Below are positions 1 through 8,210 of a DNA stretch of 51,910 bases, in pieces (the first letter of the stretch is position 1; the number at the start of each line of letters is the position of its first letter). The notes under the pieces were generated by a model. That model made no database searches. It had not been told where the DNA came from and saw only the letters and a program-made list of their open reading frames with translations. The position numbers and the translations under genes are program-made. The stretch comes from an uncultured Eubacteriales bacterium. GTDB taxonomy: Bacteria > Bacillota > Clostridia > Christensenellales > Pumilibacteraceae. Where the stretch lies: NCBI GenBank assembly GCA_902783025.1, contig CACZPH010000027.1, positions 1 to 51,910 on the forward strand. The letters are read 5' to 3'.

Positions 1-1034
1 AGGGGTTTGTAGTGAACGTTGCACGCTATCTCGCGGCGCGCCATCTCGGTAATGATCTCGTTGCGTTCTTCCATGCTTATTCCGTTTACGCGCGTGAGAT
101 AAAGATGCCCCGACGACGAATAATCGTCCGCGTAATGGCGCAAAACCTCTATGCCTTTGCCGGCAAAAGCCTCGTCGTATCTGCCGACGATTTCTTTGCG
201 GCGCGCAAGCATTTGCGGATAGCGCTTCATTTGCGCAAGCCCGATCGCCGCCGCGACGTCGGTAAGGTTGCATTTGTACCACGGGCCCACTATATCGTAT
301 TCCCACGCGCCGAGTTTCGTCTTAGCCAAAGCGTCTTTGCTCTGACCGTGAAGCGAAAAGAGCTGAAGCGTATGATACAACTCTTCGTCGTCGACTCCGG
401 GTATGCTCTTCCATGTAAGCGCTCCGCCTTCGGCGGTCGTAAAGTTCTTGACCGCGTGGAACGAAAACGCCGAAAAATCCGCTACCGAGCCGATTTTTCT
501 TCCCTTGTACGTCGCGCCGAACGCGTGCGCGGTATCGGCGAGCACCACTATGCGGCCAAAAGCCTTTTGCAAGTCGGTTTTGGGTGCAAAAAGCGACTTT
601 TTGCGCTCTACGATCTCGAATATCCTGTCGTAATCGCACGGAATGCCCGCAATATCAACGGGAATAACGGCTTTAGTTGCCGGCGTGATAGCTTTTTCCA
701 AAGCGTCGTAGTCAAGATGCAAACCGCCTTGAGCCACGTCGACGAGTACGATTTTCGCTCCTACGTGTTCGATTACCGAAGCGCTCGCCGTGTACGTGTA
801 TGCGCTCGTAATAACTTCGTCGCCTTTTCCTATTCCGAGAAGCCTCAAAGCAAGCTCGGCGCAAGCGGTCTGAGAATTAAGACAAACGGCTCTCGCCGCG
901 CCGGTAAAAGAGGCTACCTGCCTTTCGAGTTCTTTTACTCGCGGACCCGTCGTGATCCATCCGGATCTCAGCGCGTCGCAAACTTCGTCTATTTCCGCTT
1001 GAGTAATATCAGGCGGTGAAAACGGTACTTTCAT
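1..1034 (-). CDS. DegT/DnrJ/EryC1/StrS-family PLP aminotransferase (3' end outside window)
   Basis: The reverse strand reads from an ATG at 1034, preceded by AAGGAG, to the window edge without a stop, giving 344 codons of a family usually 360-400 residues long. The N-terminus has ITTGPRVKELE, then the aspartate motif ADTAHAFG, then SFHAVKNFTTAEGGAL. The lysine of VKN (about residue 196) is the expected pyridoxal-phosphate Schiff-base residue. The family transfers an amino group to keto-sugars for surface polysaccharide, or makes amino sugars for secondary metabolites. Which sugar is used cannot be told here because the downstream genes lie outside. The long open frame on the opposite strand is an artefact of the same codons. 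Confidence 0.93.
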   Translation of the reverse strand, partial: MKVPFSPPDITQAEIDEVCDALRSGWITTGPRVKELERQVASFTGAARAVCLNSQTACAELALRLLGIGKGDEVITSAYTYTASASVIEHVGAKIVLVDVAQGGLHLDYDALEKAITPATKAVIPVDIAGIPCDYDRIFEIVERKKSLFAPKTDLQKAFGRIVVLADTAHAFGATYKGRKIGSVADFSAFSFHAVKNFTTAEGGALTWKSIPGVDDEELYHTLQLFSLHGQSKDALAKTKLGAWEYDIVGPWYKCNLTDVAAAIGLAQMKRYPQMLARRKEIVGRYDEAFAGKGIEVLRHYADDYSSSGHLYLTRVNGISMEERNEIITEMARREIACNVHYKP

Positions 1035-1083
1035 AAACGCTCCTTAAGTCGCGGCGCCATAATAAAGCAAGCCGCGTATATTA

Positions 1084-1112
1084 AATATATCACTTATTAC
1101 CGATTTTTGCAA
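1084..1112 (-). promoter_or_regulatory. Promoter of the aminotransferase gene
   Basis: On the minus strand TTGCAA (1107-1112) is followed after 17 bases by TATATT (1084-1089), about 50 bases before the start codon at 1034. The rest of the 307-base gap between this gene and the protease shows no other gene. Confidence 0.55.
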
Positions 1113-1279
1113 GGGAATAACGCTTTTTGCCGTAATTTTGCGCCGCTTGAGATGACGAAGCGCTGACGGATAATATAATATATTGCTCTTAGCGGCGCGG
1201 AAGAAGCGGGATTTTGGATAAAAACGCGCAAAAACGAAGAAAAATTTTCATAATTTTTTCACGTATTTATAAAGTTTTG

Positions 1280-1309
1280 TTCGACTTTGAGTGAAATAAT
1301 GATTATAAT
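1280..1309 (+). promoter_or_regulatory. Promoter of the HtrA-like protease gene
   Basis: A perfect TATAAT (1304-1309) lies 18 bases after a weak TTCGAC (1280-1285). A purine-rich ribosome binding site (AAGAAGAGG, 1327-1335) precedes the ATG at 1342. Confidence 0.5.
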
Positions 1310-1341
1310 ATATATGAAAACTACAAAGAAGAGGCAAATTT

Positions 1342-2451
1342 ATGAAGAACAAATCAAAATTATCGCTTAAGTTTTTTGCCGCCGCAGCCGCCGTCGCACT
1401 ATGCTTTAATCTTTTAGGCTGCGGACAGACCGAGACGGTCAGGGAAGTCGCCGTCGTAAGCTATGAGCAGACCGAATCGACCGTTTATTCCACTACCGCG
1501 CAGGTCGTGGCGAACGTCGCGGACACCGTCGTCGAGATACGGACCGAATCCGTTACCGCCAAGTGGGGCAGACAGTATATCGTTTCGGGCGCGGGCAGCG
1601 GCGTGATAGTAGGCAAAACGGACGGCGCGTACTATATCGTTACAAATAATCACGTAATAAGCGGAGCAAGGGAAATCACGGTAAGCACGCGTTCGCTCGC
1701 TCAATACGACGCTACGCTCGTGGCTACCGACGATTCGGCGGATATAGCGGTAGTTAAAGTCGTAACGGACGATACGCTCGCGCTCGCCACGTGGGGAGAC
1801 AGCGACGATCTGCAGGTAGGCGAAGACCTTATCGCGATAGGCAACCCGCTCGGAAGTCTCGGCGGAACGGTCACGAAAGGTATTTTGTCCGCCACCAGCC
1901 GTAATATCACCGTAGGCTCGTACACAATGAAACTTTTGCAGACCGACACAGCCATCAACCCCGGCAATTCGGGCGGCGGATTGTTCAATATGCGCGGTCA
2001 GCTTATCGGCGTTGTCAACGCCAAAACCACCGACGAAGAGATCGAAGGCATTTGCTTCGCCATCCCCGGAAACTACGCCAAGAGCGTTTATTCCGATCTG
2101 ATGCAATACGGATATATCAAAGGCCGCGCGACGCTGGGTATCACTCTATCCGAAGGCAACGTTTCGACAGGCGGCATCAACGCCCAAAGTCAGTCGATCG
2201 TCTACGTTACGGCGGTAAACGACGCACCGGACAACACCTTCCGCCTGTACGACAGGATCTGTTCGATCAACGGCAAAGCCGTTTCGTCGATCGTCGAATA
2301 TAACGCCGCGCTCGCTTCCGTGACCGCGGGACAGGAAGTTCTCGTCGAAGTTTGCCGCGGTACGGTTTCGCAAAGCTGGATGGGCAACACGATATCGTTC
2401 GACTCCGACGTAACCTCCTTTACCGTCACCGCCGCCCAATACGGCGCGTAA
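1342..2451 (+). CDS. HtrA/DegP-like S1C serine protease, lipoprotein, with PDZ domain
   Basis: A 369-residue envelope protease. The N-terminus is a lipoprotein signal with lipobox LLGC (Cys27), so the mature protein is probably anchored outside the membrane by lipid rather than by the usual N-terminal helix of Gram-positive HtrA. The trypsin-like fold follows with the full triad: His104 in NNHVISG, Asp134 in DSADIAVV and Ser210 in INPGNSGGG. A single PDZ-like domain occupies about residues 262-360. The family degrades or refolds damaged exported proteins. It is monocistronic, with its own promoter and a terminator 55 bases downstream. Confidence 0.93.
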   Translation: MKNKSKLSLKFFAAAAAVALCFNLLGCGQTETVREVAVVSYEQTESTVYSTTAQVVANVADTVVEIRTESVTAKWGRQYIVSGAGSGVIVGKTDGAYYIVTNNHVISGAREITVSTRSLAQYDATLVATDDSADIAVVKVVTDDTLALATWGDSDDLQVGEDLIAIGNPLGSLGGTVTKGILSATSRNITVGSYTMKLLQTDTAINPGNSGGGLFNMRGQLIGVVNAKTTDEEIEGICFAIPGNYAKSVYSDLMQYGYIKGRATLGITLSEGNVSTGGINAQSQSIVYVTAVNDAPDNTFRLYDRICSINGKAVSSIVEYNAALASVTAGQEVLVEVCRGTVSQSWMGNTISFDSDVTSFTVTAAQYGA

Positions 2452-2505
2452 GACCGAAAACCAATAAGTTTGCAAGAATGCAACTTCAGATAAATACAAA
2501 AATAC

Positions 2506-2550
2506 AGCCCGCTATGCTTCGCAAAACGCGAAACGCAGCGGGCTTTTCTT
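2506..2550 (+). terminator. Rho-independent terminator after the protease gene
   Basis: AGCCCGCT (2506-2513) pairs with AGCGGGCT (2537-2544), with an inner TTCGC/GCGAA stem, then TTTTCTT. Between here and 2746 no gene is visible. Confidence 0.8.
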
Positions 2551-2746
2551 ATCCTCAAAAAAAGATTTCAGCCGTCGCCCCGCTTGACGACAGGGACGGA
2601 AATAAAATAATAAAAAGATTTAATTTTTCAGCGTAAGCGTCGAAGAGTTGCTTTGCGACTGAATAAACCCTGACTTTGAGCGGAATAAAGCGAGCGTTTT
2701 GCAAAGTCGCGGCGCGCAATTTTTATATTGTTTTGTTTTATGCTTA

Positions 2747-2974
2747 TTATTTTGCTGAGGGGAAATTTTTGTCGTCGACCTTGTAGGTGCCTTCGTCGCG
2801 GTCGTAAACGATTATTTTACCGTGTTCCTGCCATAGGAACGAACGCAGAAGCGAGACGTATCTGCGGAACGTCGACAGCGACATATGATAAGACGAACAC
2901 CATTGGGACAGCGAAATCCCGTCGGTAATAATAAGGTCGTACATTTTGAGAAGAACGTAAGATTTGTTTAGCAT
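2747..2974 (-). CDS. Small HTH-like protein, 75 residues
   Basis: The ATG at 2974 is chosen because AAAAGGAGA ends seven bases upstream; the longer open frame to 3067 has no ribosome binding site. The 75-residue product begins MLNKSYVLLKMYDLI and contains a segment, SLSQWCSSYHMSLSTFRRYVSLL, that reads as a winged-helix or HTH_11/DeoR-like recognition unit (two helices with STFRRYVS as the recognition helix), followed by a basic, beta-like tail. It resembles the isolated DNA-binding part of WYL-type regulators without the ligand domain. Target unknown. Confidence 0.6.
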   Translation of the reverse strand: MLNKSYVLLKMYDLIITDGISLSQWCSSYHMSLSTFRRYVSLLRSFLWQEHGKIIVYDRDEGTYKVDDKNFPSAK

Positions 2975-3434
2975 TGTAAATCTCCTTTTCCGTTTAGTTT
3001 TCGGTGTGTCATATTCCGCGTTTTTGACACCCTTCAAAATCGTAACACGCCCGAAATATAAATTCAAGGAAATCCGTTAAGCGCAAACTGCTAAAAATGT
3101 CAGAAGGCGCTTAATTATTTGCAAAACGCGCTTAATTTTAAAATTTTTTTTGTTTTTTACCGAAATCTGAGCGAAAATTAAGTGTTTTTTGCTATTATCG
3201 ACTTTTGCTCCGCACGTTTCTTCGTTCCGGATTTTGCCGCGGCGTAAACTTGCTTACCGATAAAATCACGCTCACGCAGAGCGAAAACGCGAAGTCGTTT
3301 TTGTGCCGCTTCCGGGGAAACGCCTGCAAAGCTAAGCGCGACGGCTCCGCAAAAAAACACGTAAAATTTTTTTTGCAACCTCGGCTAATCAGTCGACAAT
3401 TCAAAAATATTGTGTTATAATAGGTTTCGGTTTT
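2975..3434. other. Intergenic, no feature seen
   Basis: A+T-rich stretch with short open frames on both strands that lack ribosome binding sites and protein-like composition. I see no gene or clear promoter here. Confidence 0.5.
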
Positions 3435-3642
3435 GGGCAAAACGCCCGATACCGGGAATCATTTGGGGATATACTCGCTTTGCTCGTGGCGTTCGCAAAC
3501 TATGTTTGCTCGGCTAAGAGCTCAGTTGGGGCGACGCGTTAAACGAAGCGTCCGGTGAACGCTTCGTAGCCAAAGCCCGTGAGGAGCTACGCTCCGAGAG
3601 AGGGGCGCCGCCAGGCGTCTACCATAAAAGGCAAGTTTGCCT
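3435..3642 (+). repeat. Broken tRNA 5' piece with a chain of perfect hairpins
   Basis: GGGGATATA at 3465-3473 and GCTCAGTTGG at 3520-3529 match consecutive parts of the intact tRNA-Ala downstream, but are separated here by 46 extra bases. The stretch also holds GGGC/GCCC (3435-3447), GCAAAC-TAT-GTTTGC (3495-3509), ACGAAGCGT/ACGCTTCGT (3543-3567), GGAGC-TAC-GCTCC (3583-3595) and AGGCAA-GT-TTGCCT (3629-3642). It looks like a decayed duplicate of the tRNA region invaded by small palindromes. Confidence 0.5.
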
Positions 3643-3677
3643 AAGTACAATTAAAGAAAGTAAAACCAAGTTTATTT

Positions 3678-3753
3678 GGGGATATAGCTCAGTTGGTAGA
3701 GCGTCGCGTTCGCAACGCGAAGGTCTCGAGTTCGAGTCTCGTTATCTCCACCA
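3678..3753 (+). tRNA. tRNA-Ala, anticodon CGC
   Basis: A 76-base cloverleaf with encoded CCA. The acceptor stem GGGGATA/TATCTCC contains the G3-U70 pair that marks alanine tRNAs. The D arm is GCTC/GAGC, the anticodon arm TCGCG-TTCGCAA-CGCGA gives anticodon CGC (3711-3713), and the T arm has TTCGAGT. One T-stem end pair (U49-U65) is mismatched. It reads the GCG alanine codon. Confidence 0.93.
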
Positions 3754-3756
3754 ATG

Positions 3757-3786
3757 GGAACCGCGGTCGCACCCGTGGTTCCTTTT
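3757..3786 (+). terminator. Terminator after tRNA-Ala
   Basis: GGAACCGCGG (3757-3766) pairs over ten positions with CCGTGGTTCC (3773-3782), followed by TTTT, four bases after the tRNA. Confidence 0.8.
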
Positions 3787-3907
3787 CATTTGCGTAAAAG
3801 GCGTTGCAGGGATAATCGTTAAGACAAAAGTAGCGGAAAAGAAAATTTCTTACGATTGGCTTACGAAACCCCGTCAAAACGGAAAGTTTGTAAAGAAAAC
3901 TAAATAA
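3785..3907 (+). pseudogene. 3' fragment of an unidentified coding gene
   Basis: The frame ending at TAA 3905-3907 reads as about 40 protein-like residues, ending YDWLTKPRQNGKFVKKTK, without any start codon or ribosome binding site; it begins inside the tRNA terminator. A terminator follows eleven bases later. It looks like the tail of a gene whose front part was lost, possibly at the edge of the accessory region. The family is not recognised. Confidence 0.35.
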
Positions 3908-3917
3908 GATCGATTTA

Positions 3918-3949
3918 AGGCGATAGAACGTTGATTCTACCGCCTTTTT
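3918..3949 (+). terminator. Terminator after the 3' gene fragment
   Basis: AGGCG-A-TAGAA pairs with TTCTA-C-CGCCT (3918-3945), followed by TTTTTC. Confidence 0.7.
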
Positions 3950-4005
3950 CTATGCCTTTGATAAGTTTAACCGTCCGCTTTCTCGCCTTTCGTTGCCAGT
4001 TGTTA

Positions 4006-4114
4006 TAGCACAGTGAAAAGCGGAAGTCAACAGCAAAAAATTCTTGCTACGACTTTTTATTGCAACAGATACCAACGCAACAATTTTTGTGTTTTTTCGT
4101 TGACTTCCGTGCTA
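4006..4114. repeat. Inverted repeat at the left side of the accessory region
   Basis: The right arm GTTGACTTCCGTGCTA (4099-4114) is the reverse complement of TAGCA plus CGGAAGTCAAC on the left, where the two halves (4006-4011 and 4021-4031) are split by about ten extra bases. The spacer is 67 bases. This could be a mobile-element end or a structured transcript; there is no direct evidence for either. Confidence 0.45.
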
Positions 4115-4230
4115 CTTACAATAACGCGAAAGATTTCTAGCTTTTCCCGGTGCTACCCCGTTTTTGCCGAAAGGCGAAAATAAATCGGAGGTAAATCCAA
4201 ATAAAAAGAAAAATCTTAGATTTCAGCGTT

Positions 4231-4826
4231 ATGAAAGAAGAAATCTCGCAAAACAATGTGCTTGAAATGGCAGAACTTATTGCCTTTATGGAACCTCGTT
4301 TCCAGATAGGCTACTTAGGAAGTCGCGCACAGAAAATGTATGCCGACTTATACGCCGATATTAAGCATAAAAACGAATTAGGCTATATGCTCAGCGATTC
4401 TTACGATTTAGTTTAGGAATGTGCATTATATCTTTGCAAAAATTACGGAAAACATTTGAACGACGTTATAGGTTATAGCAAAAAAGGCAAACCGATTACA
4501 ATCGAGATTGCCTGTATTCGTAAAATGATGAAGTTGATAAATCTGAAAACGAGAGATTATTATCGCTCTGTCAGTCTTGACGCTTTAACGCCCGTAAGTG
4601 AGCCGTCATACGAAATAAAAGAAGAAGTTACGCAAGACTATACTTTATACGAAAAAATCGTTTCAAGCCTGAATTTGACCGAAAATATGCGTATTGCTTT
4701 GGAATGCCGCGTAAAGGGTTTAAGTTATCCCGAAATAGGCAGGGTTTTATCTCGCGCGCAAGCTACGGTATGAATACTTTATTAAAATGCGCAAAAGATA
4801 TATGGCAATTTATGGATAGTGGATAG
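4231..4826 (+). pseudogene. Sigma-70-like regulator of mobile elements, broken by amber codon and frameshift
   Basis: From ATG 4231 the frame reads 61 residues, meets TAG at 4414-4416, then continues in the same frame (ECALYLCKNYGKHLNDVIGY onward) to TGA at 4771-4773. A +1 shift there restores a tail to TAG 4824-4826. The joined protein, about 195 residues, ends with a region-4-like HTH (LNLTENMRIALECRVKGLSY, then PEIGRVLSRAQATV). Such short sigma-like proteins are common in Clostridial integrative elements. The amber codon sits where CAG (Gln) would fit. Only a distant GGAGGT lies about 40 bases upstream of the start, so the gene is probably dead. Confidence 0.65.
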
Positions 4827-4908
4827 GCTTGAATCAAATATATTTCATATTTACAGTTGAATATTTCAACATAACAATAGCTCGACTATTCGGTCGAGCT
4901 ATTGTTGA

Positions 4909-6609
4909 TTAATCCAAATTACAACCGAGCATTTTTGCAAGAGATGATTTAGGATTGTTCTTTTTCACTATTCCACCCAAAAGTTTTATTGCCGTTACAC
5001 ATTCTTCATTCGACATATTACAAATTATACTTAGTTCCAGTCTTGCGCGAGAGGCTCCAACGTAAAACAATTTGTACTTATCACAAAGCGCATTAAAGGT
5101 TACATCCACTAAAATAACAGCATCAGCTTCAAGCCCTTTAAATTTTCTGCATGTAGTGAATTTAACTTTTTTCCCCTTATATATGAAATCCCCGTCATTA
5201 TTTAAGTATTCGTTATAAATACTCTCATTTTGAGTTGCACAACTTACTATCTGAATATTTGTAATCCCCTTTTCAAAGATTTTATCAATAGCATTATCTA
5301 ATATTTCTTTTTCGTTGTTTTCAATAAATGAAATGTTAGGTAAAGTCCCCGGAATTGCAAAATCAAATAATTTAGGACCGGTCGCAAGTGGTTTGAATGA
5401 TGTTTCGGCGATCTTTTTAGTGTTACGACAATTTTTATATAAAGTTAATCTACAATCTGCGTTTTCTATGAATTGCGGCATTTTAAAGCTTTGAATCATT
5501 TGTAGCTTGTCATAAAACACATAGAATGTTCCTTTTTCTGTGCTTAAAATAATCTCCTCAAGCAACTGAATTATATCTGTTTCTTCAATTCTATTTTGAC
5601 CAAAATCCTGACCTTCATCAATAACTATATGCATATACGGGAAACTATGATTCGCACCTAAATCCAGCAAAACACTTTCTAGTTGATTGAAATCAGCTAC
5701 AGGTGTATTACACATGCGACATGCAAATCCGTCAATCGTATAGTAATCGACATTCGGTGTTTTATATGTACATTCGAGATATTCCTTTAGTTTTACATTG
5801 AAACACAGGAAAAGAACTTTCTCTCCCTTGACAGCATGCCTTCTTGCCTTTTCAAGAGCAATCATCGTCTTACCTGTACCTGCCGCACCATTTATTACGG
5901 CACTTCTTTGGTCTTCCAAATAATTGAGAAGACTACATTGTTCCTTTATTAAAGAGTTAAATTTCTCTTTCTTATAATCTAATTCAATCGTTTTTGAAGG
6001 CAAAATATTGAATGATGGACAAAGTATATTCCGTAACAGTAGATCGGATTCATTTTTTGTTAGTTCCGTAGTAACCGGGGAATAACCTTTGCAAGGTGTT
6101 GAAATTTGAAAGATTCGCTCTATCGATTCTGTTGGATCTGTCAAGTCTTCTGCTGTTAAAACGATTTCCGTCGGCGCATGTGTCGGTAAAACAATTTTTG
6201 ATAACCCTTTCTTTGTAAGAGATGGAAACCATACTGCACTTAACATTTTACAATGCTGCAATATATCATTGTTATGATAAAAATTGTATATTTCATTTTT
6301 TAATTTCCATTTATTAGTGTTTGCCTGATTAAAAGGATCATGCATTTCTATTCCCGACGCATAATACCAAATACCTTCAATGCACTGAACTTGTCCAGCT
6401 TTTGCTTCAAGACACATAATTCCTTTGTGTCGATTAAATATAACAAAGTCTATTTCACTTTCTTTCCAGTCGGAGTTAATTATATCGATCATTCTAAATG
6501 AATGAAATACGTAGTAATAATCGGGGAGTTTTTTTAATGCTTGAAACATTTCTCCCTCTCTACTCGCGGGAGTGTATTCATTCGGTATTGATGGAATCAT
6601 TATTGCCAT
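4909..6609 (-). CDS. NERD nuclease-domain protein with UvrD/Rep-like helicase
   Basis: A 566-residue protein. The N-terminal NERD (nuclease-related) domain shows Glu20, Asp54 in EIDFVIFN, and Glu68/Lys70 in CLEAKAG, the expected PD-(D/E)XK-like pattern. A superfamily 1 helicase follows: Walker A GAAGTGKT near residue 240, Walker B VIDEGQDF near 330, a motif V-like TTCRKFKGLEADAVIL, and motif VI FYVGASRARLEL. It would bind and unwind DNA with ATP and perhaps cut it. The start is supported by GAGGG, which overlaps the stop of the upstream gene ten bases away, so the two are co-transcribed. Similar fusions occur in phage-defence islands; a defence role here is inferred from the company it keeps. 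Confidence 0.85.
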   Translation of the reverse strand: MAIMIPSIPNEYTPASREGEMFQALKKLPDYYYVFHSFRMIDIINSDWKESEIDFVIFNRHKGIMCLEAKAGQVQCIEGIWYYASGIEMHDPFNQANTNKWKLKNEIYNFYHNNDILQHCKMLSAVWFPSLTKKGLSKIVLPTHAPTEIVLTAEDLTDPTESIERIFQISTPCKGYSPVTTELTKNESDLLLRNILCPSFNILPSKTIELDYKKEKFNSLIKEQCSLLNYLEDQRSAVINGAAGTGKTMIALEKARRHAVKGEKVLFLCFNVKLKEYLECTYKTPNVDYYTIDGFACRMCNTPVADFNQLESVLLDLGANHSFPYMHIVIDEGQDFGQNRIEETDIIQLLEEIILSTEKGTFYVFYDKLQMIQSFKMPQFIENADCRLTLYKNCRNTKKIAETSFKPLATGPKLFDFAIPGTLPNISFIENNEKEILDNAIDKIFEKGITNIQIVSCATQNESIYNEYLNNDGDFIYKGKKVKFTTCRKFKGLEADAVILVDVTFNALCDKYKLFYVGASRARLELSIICNMSNEECVTAIKLLGGIVKKNNPKSSLAKMLGCNLD

Positions 6610-6619
6610 ATTTATTCCC

Positions 6620-7840
6620 TCACAATAAAGCGTTAATCAATATATCGGCATCGGCGATTGATTCTAAAAGATAGCATTTAAAATCGCTATCTTTAGCAAG
6701 AATATAGCTTTCTTCATTGTCTTTTGTAAATAACATTACATTTTTCTCTTTCCACAACAAATCCGCATACCCAACATTGCCTTCAATGCGGAAACTTATT
6801 TCATTATAATCTGGCATACCGACTTTGTTTTTTATAAATTCAGATAAAAGGTGTTGTTTTACCATTTCGTTTATTGTTAATAGGCTAAGAATATACTCGA
6901 TAGACTCTGTATTTACATCCAATCCGTCATGTAAAAATTCAATCCGTTTTGTTCCAACGGGGGATGTTATTATCTCCTCTTTCACTTCGCCTAAATAAGG
7001 ATGTAAAAATTCGTATGCTTTACGCCTATCTAATATATCATGATATTTTTGATTGGAGTAACTGCGTAAGCAATTATAACATGATGTATCACAACTACAT
7101 TTTTGCATTTTGGTACAAGCGGCATAAATAACATTCTGTAAAACAGATGGATCAAGCAACCTTCTAACGTGTCCAGCTCCGCCTGCAACCGTGTCGTATA
7201 ATACTATAGAGTATGAAATGTCAAGTTTTTGGGCGTTAAAAACAGCCTTAAGGCATCCATTTATATCTGTATTATCAATATCCAATACATCGGACATGGC
7301 CGATAAGATTGCATACATCGCTGAAAGCATCGAATCGTGATCGTCAATGCTGTCCTGAAATTCAATTACGACAACATCTGTTTTATAGACATGATTTAAC
7401 TTTTCAGAGTGAAATGTTGTGTTGGAACACAAATGTCCGAATTTGTTTTTATGTTTTTTCTTCAACGTAAAATATGGCACGCCTTTTTTTATTGCATCTA
7501 AGGCAATTTTATCTTTTTTTCCATTTTCATCCCTTATTATATCATGTATGCCATACGCAAACCCACAATATTTACACACATAAAAATCTGTATTTGAAGT
7601 TACCATAATAGAATCATTTTCACTTGATTTCAATAAAATGTGTTTTCCATTAACGATATAAGTGAATTCATCTATTTGTTTTCCGTCTCCAATGTAAGAA
7701 TCTTGGCTATGGTATATTCTGTCAGGTCGTGTCATTGGGACTTCTTCAATTCGTGGTTCGGCAACAAAACCCCCTCTAGGCTCAATTGCTTCTCTCCAAC
7801 TTCCGGCAGAAATAGTTTTATGGCAGGCGACGCATTGCAT
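6620..7840 (-). CDS. DUF1998-type zinc protein, possibly the 3' part of a DISARM/MrfA-like helicase
   Basis: A 406-residue product with three cysteine groups: CVAC at residues 3-6, CKYC mid-protein, and C-S-C...SCYNCLRSYSN near residue 255. The segment SIVLYDTVAGGAGHVRRLLD, then the cysteine cluster, is typical of the DUF1998 region found at the C-terminus of DEAD/DEAH helicases such as MrfA and DISARM DrmA/DrmB. There are no helicase motifs, and the protein starts directly in the first cysteine pair. The frame stays open upstream of the ATG (reading PREKNDLMQC), so I infer it may be the remaining end of a larger protein. The ATG overlaps the previous gene's stop (TAATG), allowing coupled translation. 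Confidence 0.6.
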   Translation of the reverse strand: MQCVACHKTISAGSWREAIEPRGGFVAEPRIEEVPMTRPDRIYHSQDSYIGDGKQIDEFTYIVNGKHILLKSSENDSIMVTSNTDFYVCKYCGFAYGIHDIIRDENGKKDKIALDAIKKGVPYFTLKKKHKNKFGHLCSNTTFHSEKLNHVYKTDVVVIEFQDSIDDHDSMLSAMYAILSAMSDVLDIDNTDINGCLKAVFNAQKLDISYSIVLYDTVAGGAGHVRRLLDPSVLQNVIYAACTKMQKCSCDTSCYNCLRSYSNQKYHDILDRRKAYEFLHPYLGEVKEEIITSPVGTKRIEFLHDGLDVNTESIEYILSLLTINEMVKQHLLSEFIKNKVGMPDYNEISFRIEGNVGYADLLWKEKNVMLFTKDNEESYILAKDSDFKCYLLESIADADILINALL

Positions 7841-8058
7841 TAGGTCGTTCTTTTCACGAGGATTAGTATAACTATAATTAAGACCATAAGTTCAGAAATA
7901 TCGTCTTGATTATAGATTTTTGACCAAGAAGCCTGTGCTCTCTTGTAAAAAGTTCGGCAATCTTGTTTCATTTGCTCAATCTCATCGTCGTTAAAAATAA
8001 CATCTCCGATAAAATCTGTCTGCAGCGCTGAAATGATTTTTGTCTTGAGATCCTCCAT
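7840..8058 (-). CDS. 72-residue protein, possible N-terminal remnant of a larger defence protein
   Basis: The start at 8058 has GGAGG eight bases upstream; the longer frame to 8076 lacks one. The product is an acidic helical stretch containing CRTFYKRAQASWSKIYNQDD, followed by a hydrophobic end (ELMVLIIVILILVKRTT). It overlaps the DUF1998 gene by one base. It either acts as a small coupled partner, or is the front of a gene whose middle was deleted and which now runs out of frame into the DUF1998 part. No family is assigned with certainty. Confidence 0.5.
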   Translation of the reverse strand: MEDLKTKIISALQTDFIGDVIFNDDEIEQMKQDCRTFYKRAQASWSKIYNQDDISELMVLIIVILILVKRTT

Positions 8059-8100
8059 TATTTTCCTCCGTATCATAAATAAAAAACTTCTTAAATGTAA

Positions 8101-8129
8101 ATTATATCATATTTTTACTCAAAAATCAA
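8101..8129 (-). promoter_or_regulatory. Promoter of the three-gene NERD/DUF1998 operon
   Basis: On the minus strand TTGATT (8124-8129), 17 bases, TATAAT (8101-8106), about 40 bases before the start at 8058. The operon therefore keeps a good promoter although parts look truncated. Confidence 0.7.
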
Positions 8130-8210
8130 TACCGAAAGTAGCTGTTGTAATATTTCATTTTGAATATTTTAATCAATACAGTTTAAAAATAAATTGAAAT
8201 TTGGCACCAG

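Noticed and set aside
12..1019. 335-codon open frame on the plus strand opposite the aminotransferase
   Set aside because: Arg/Val-rich mirror of the codons of the minus-strand aminotransferase; no ribosome binding site; the minus strand shows the PLP-lysine and other family motifs.
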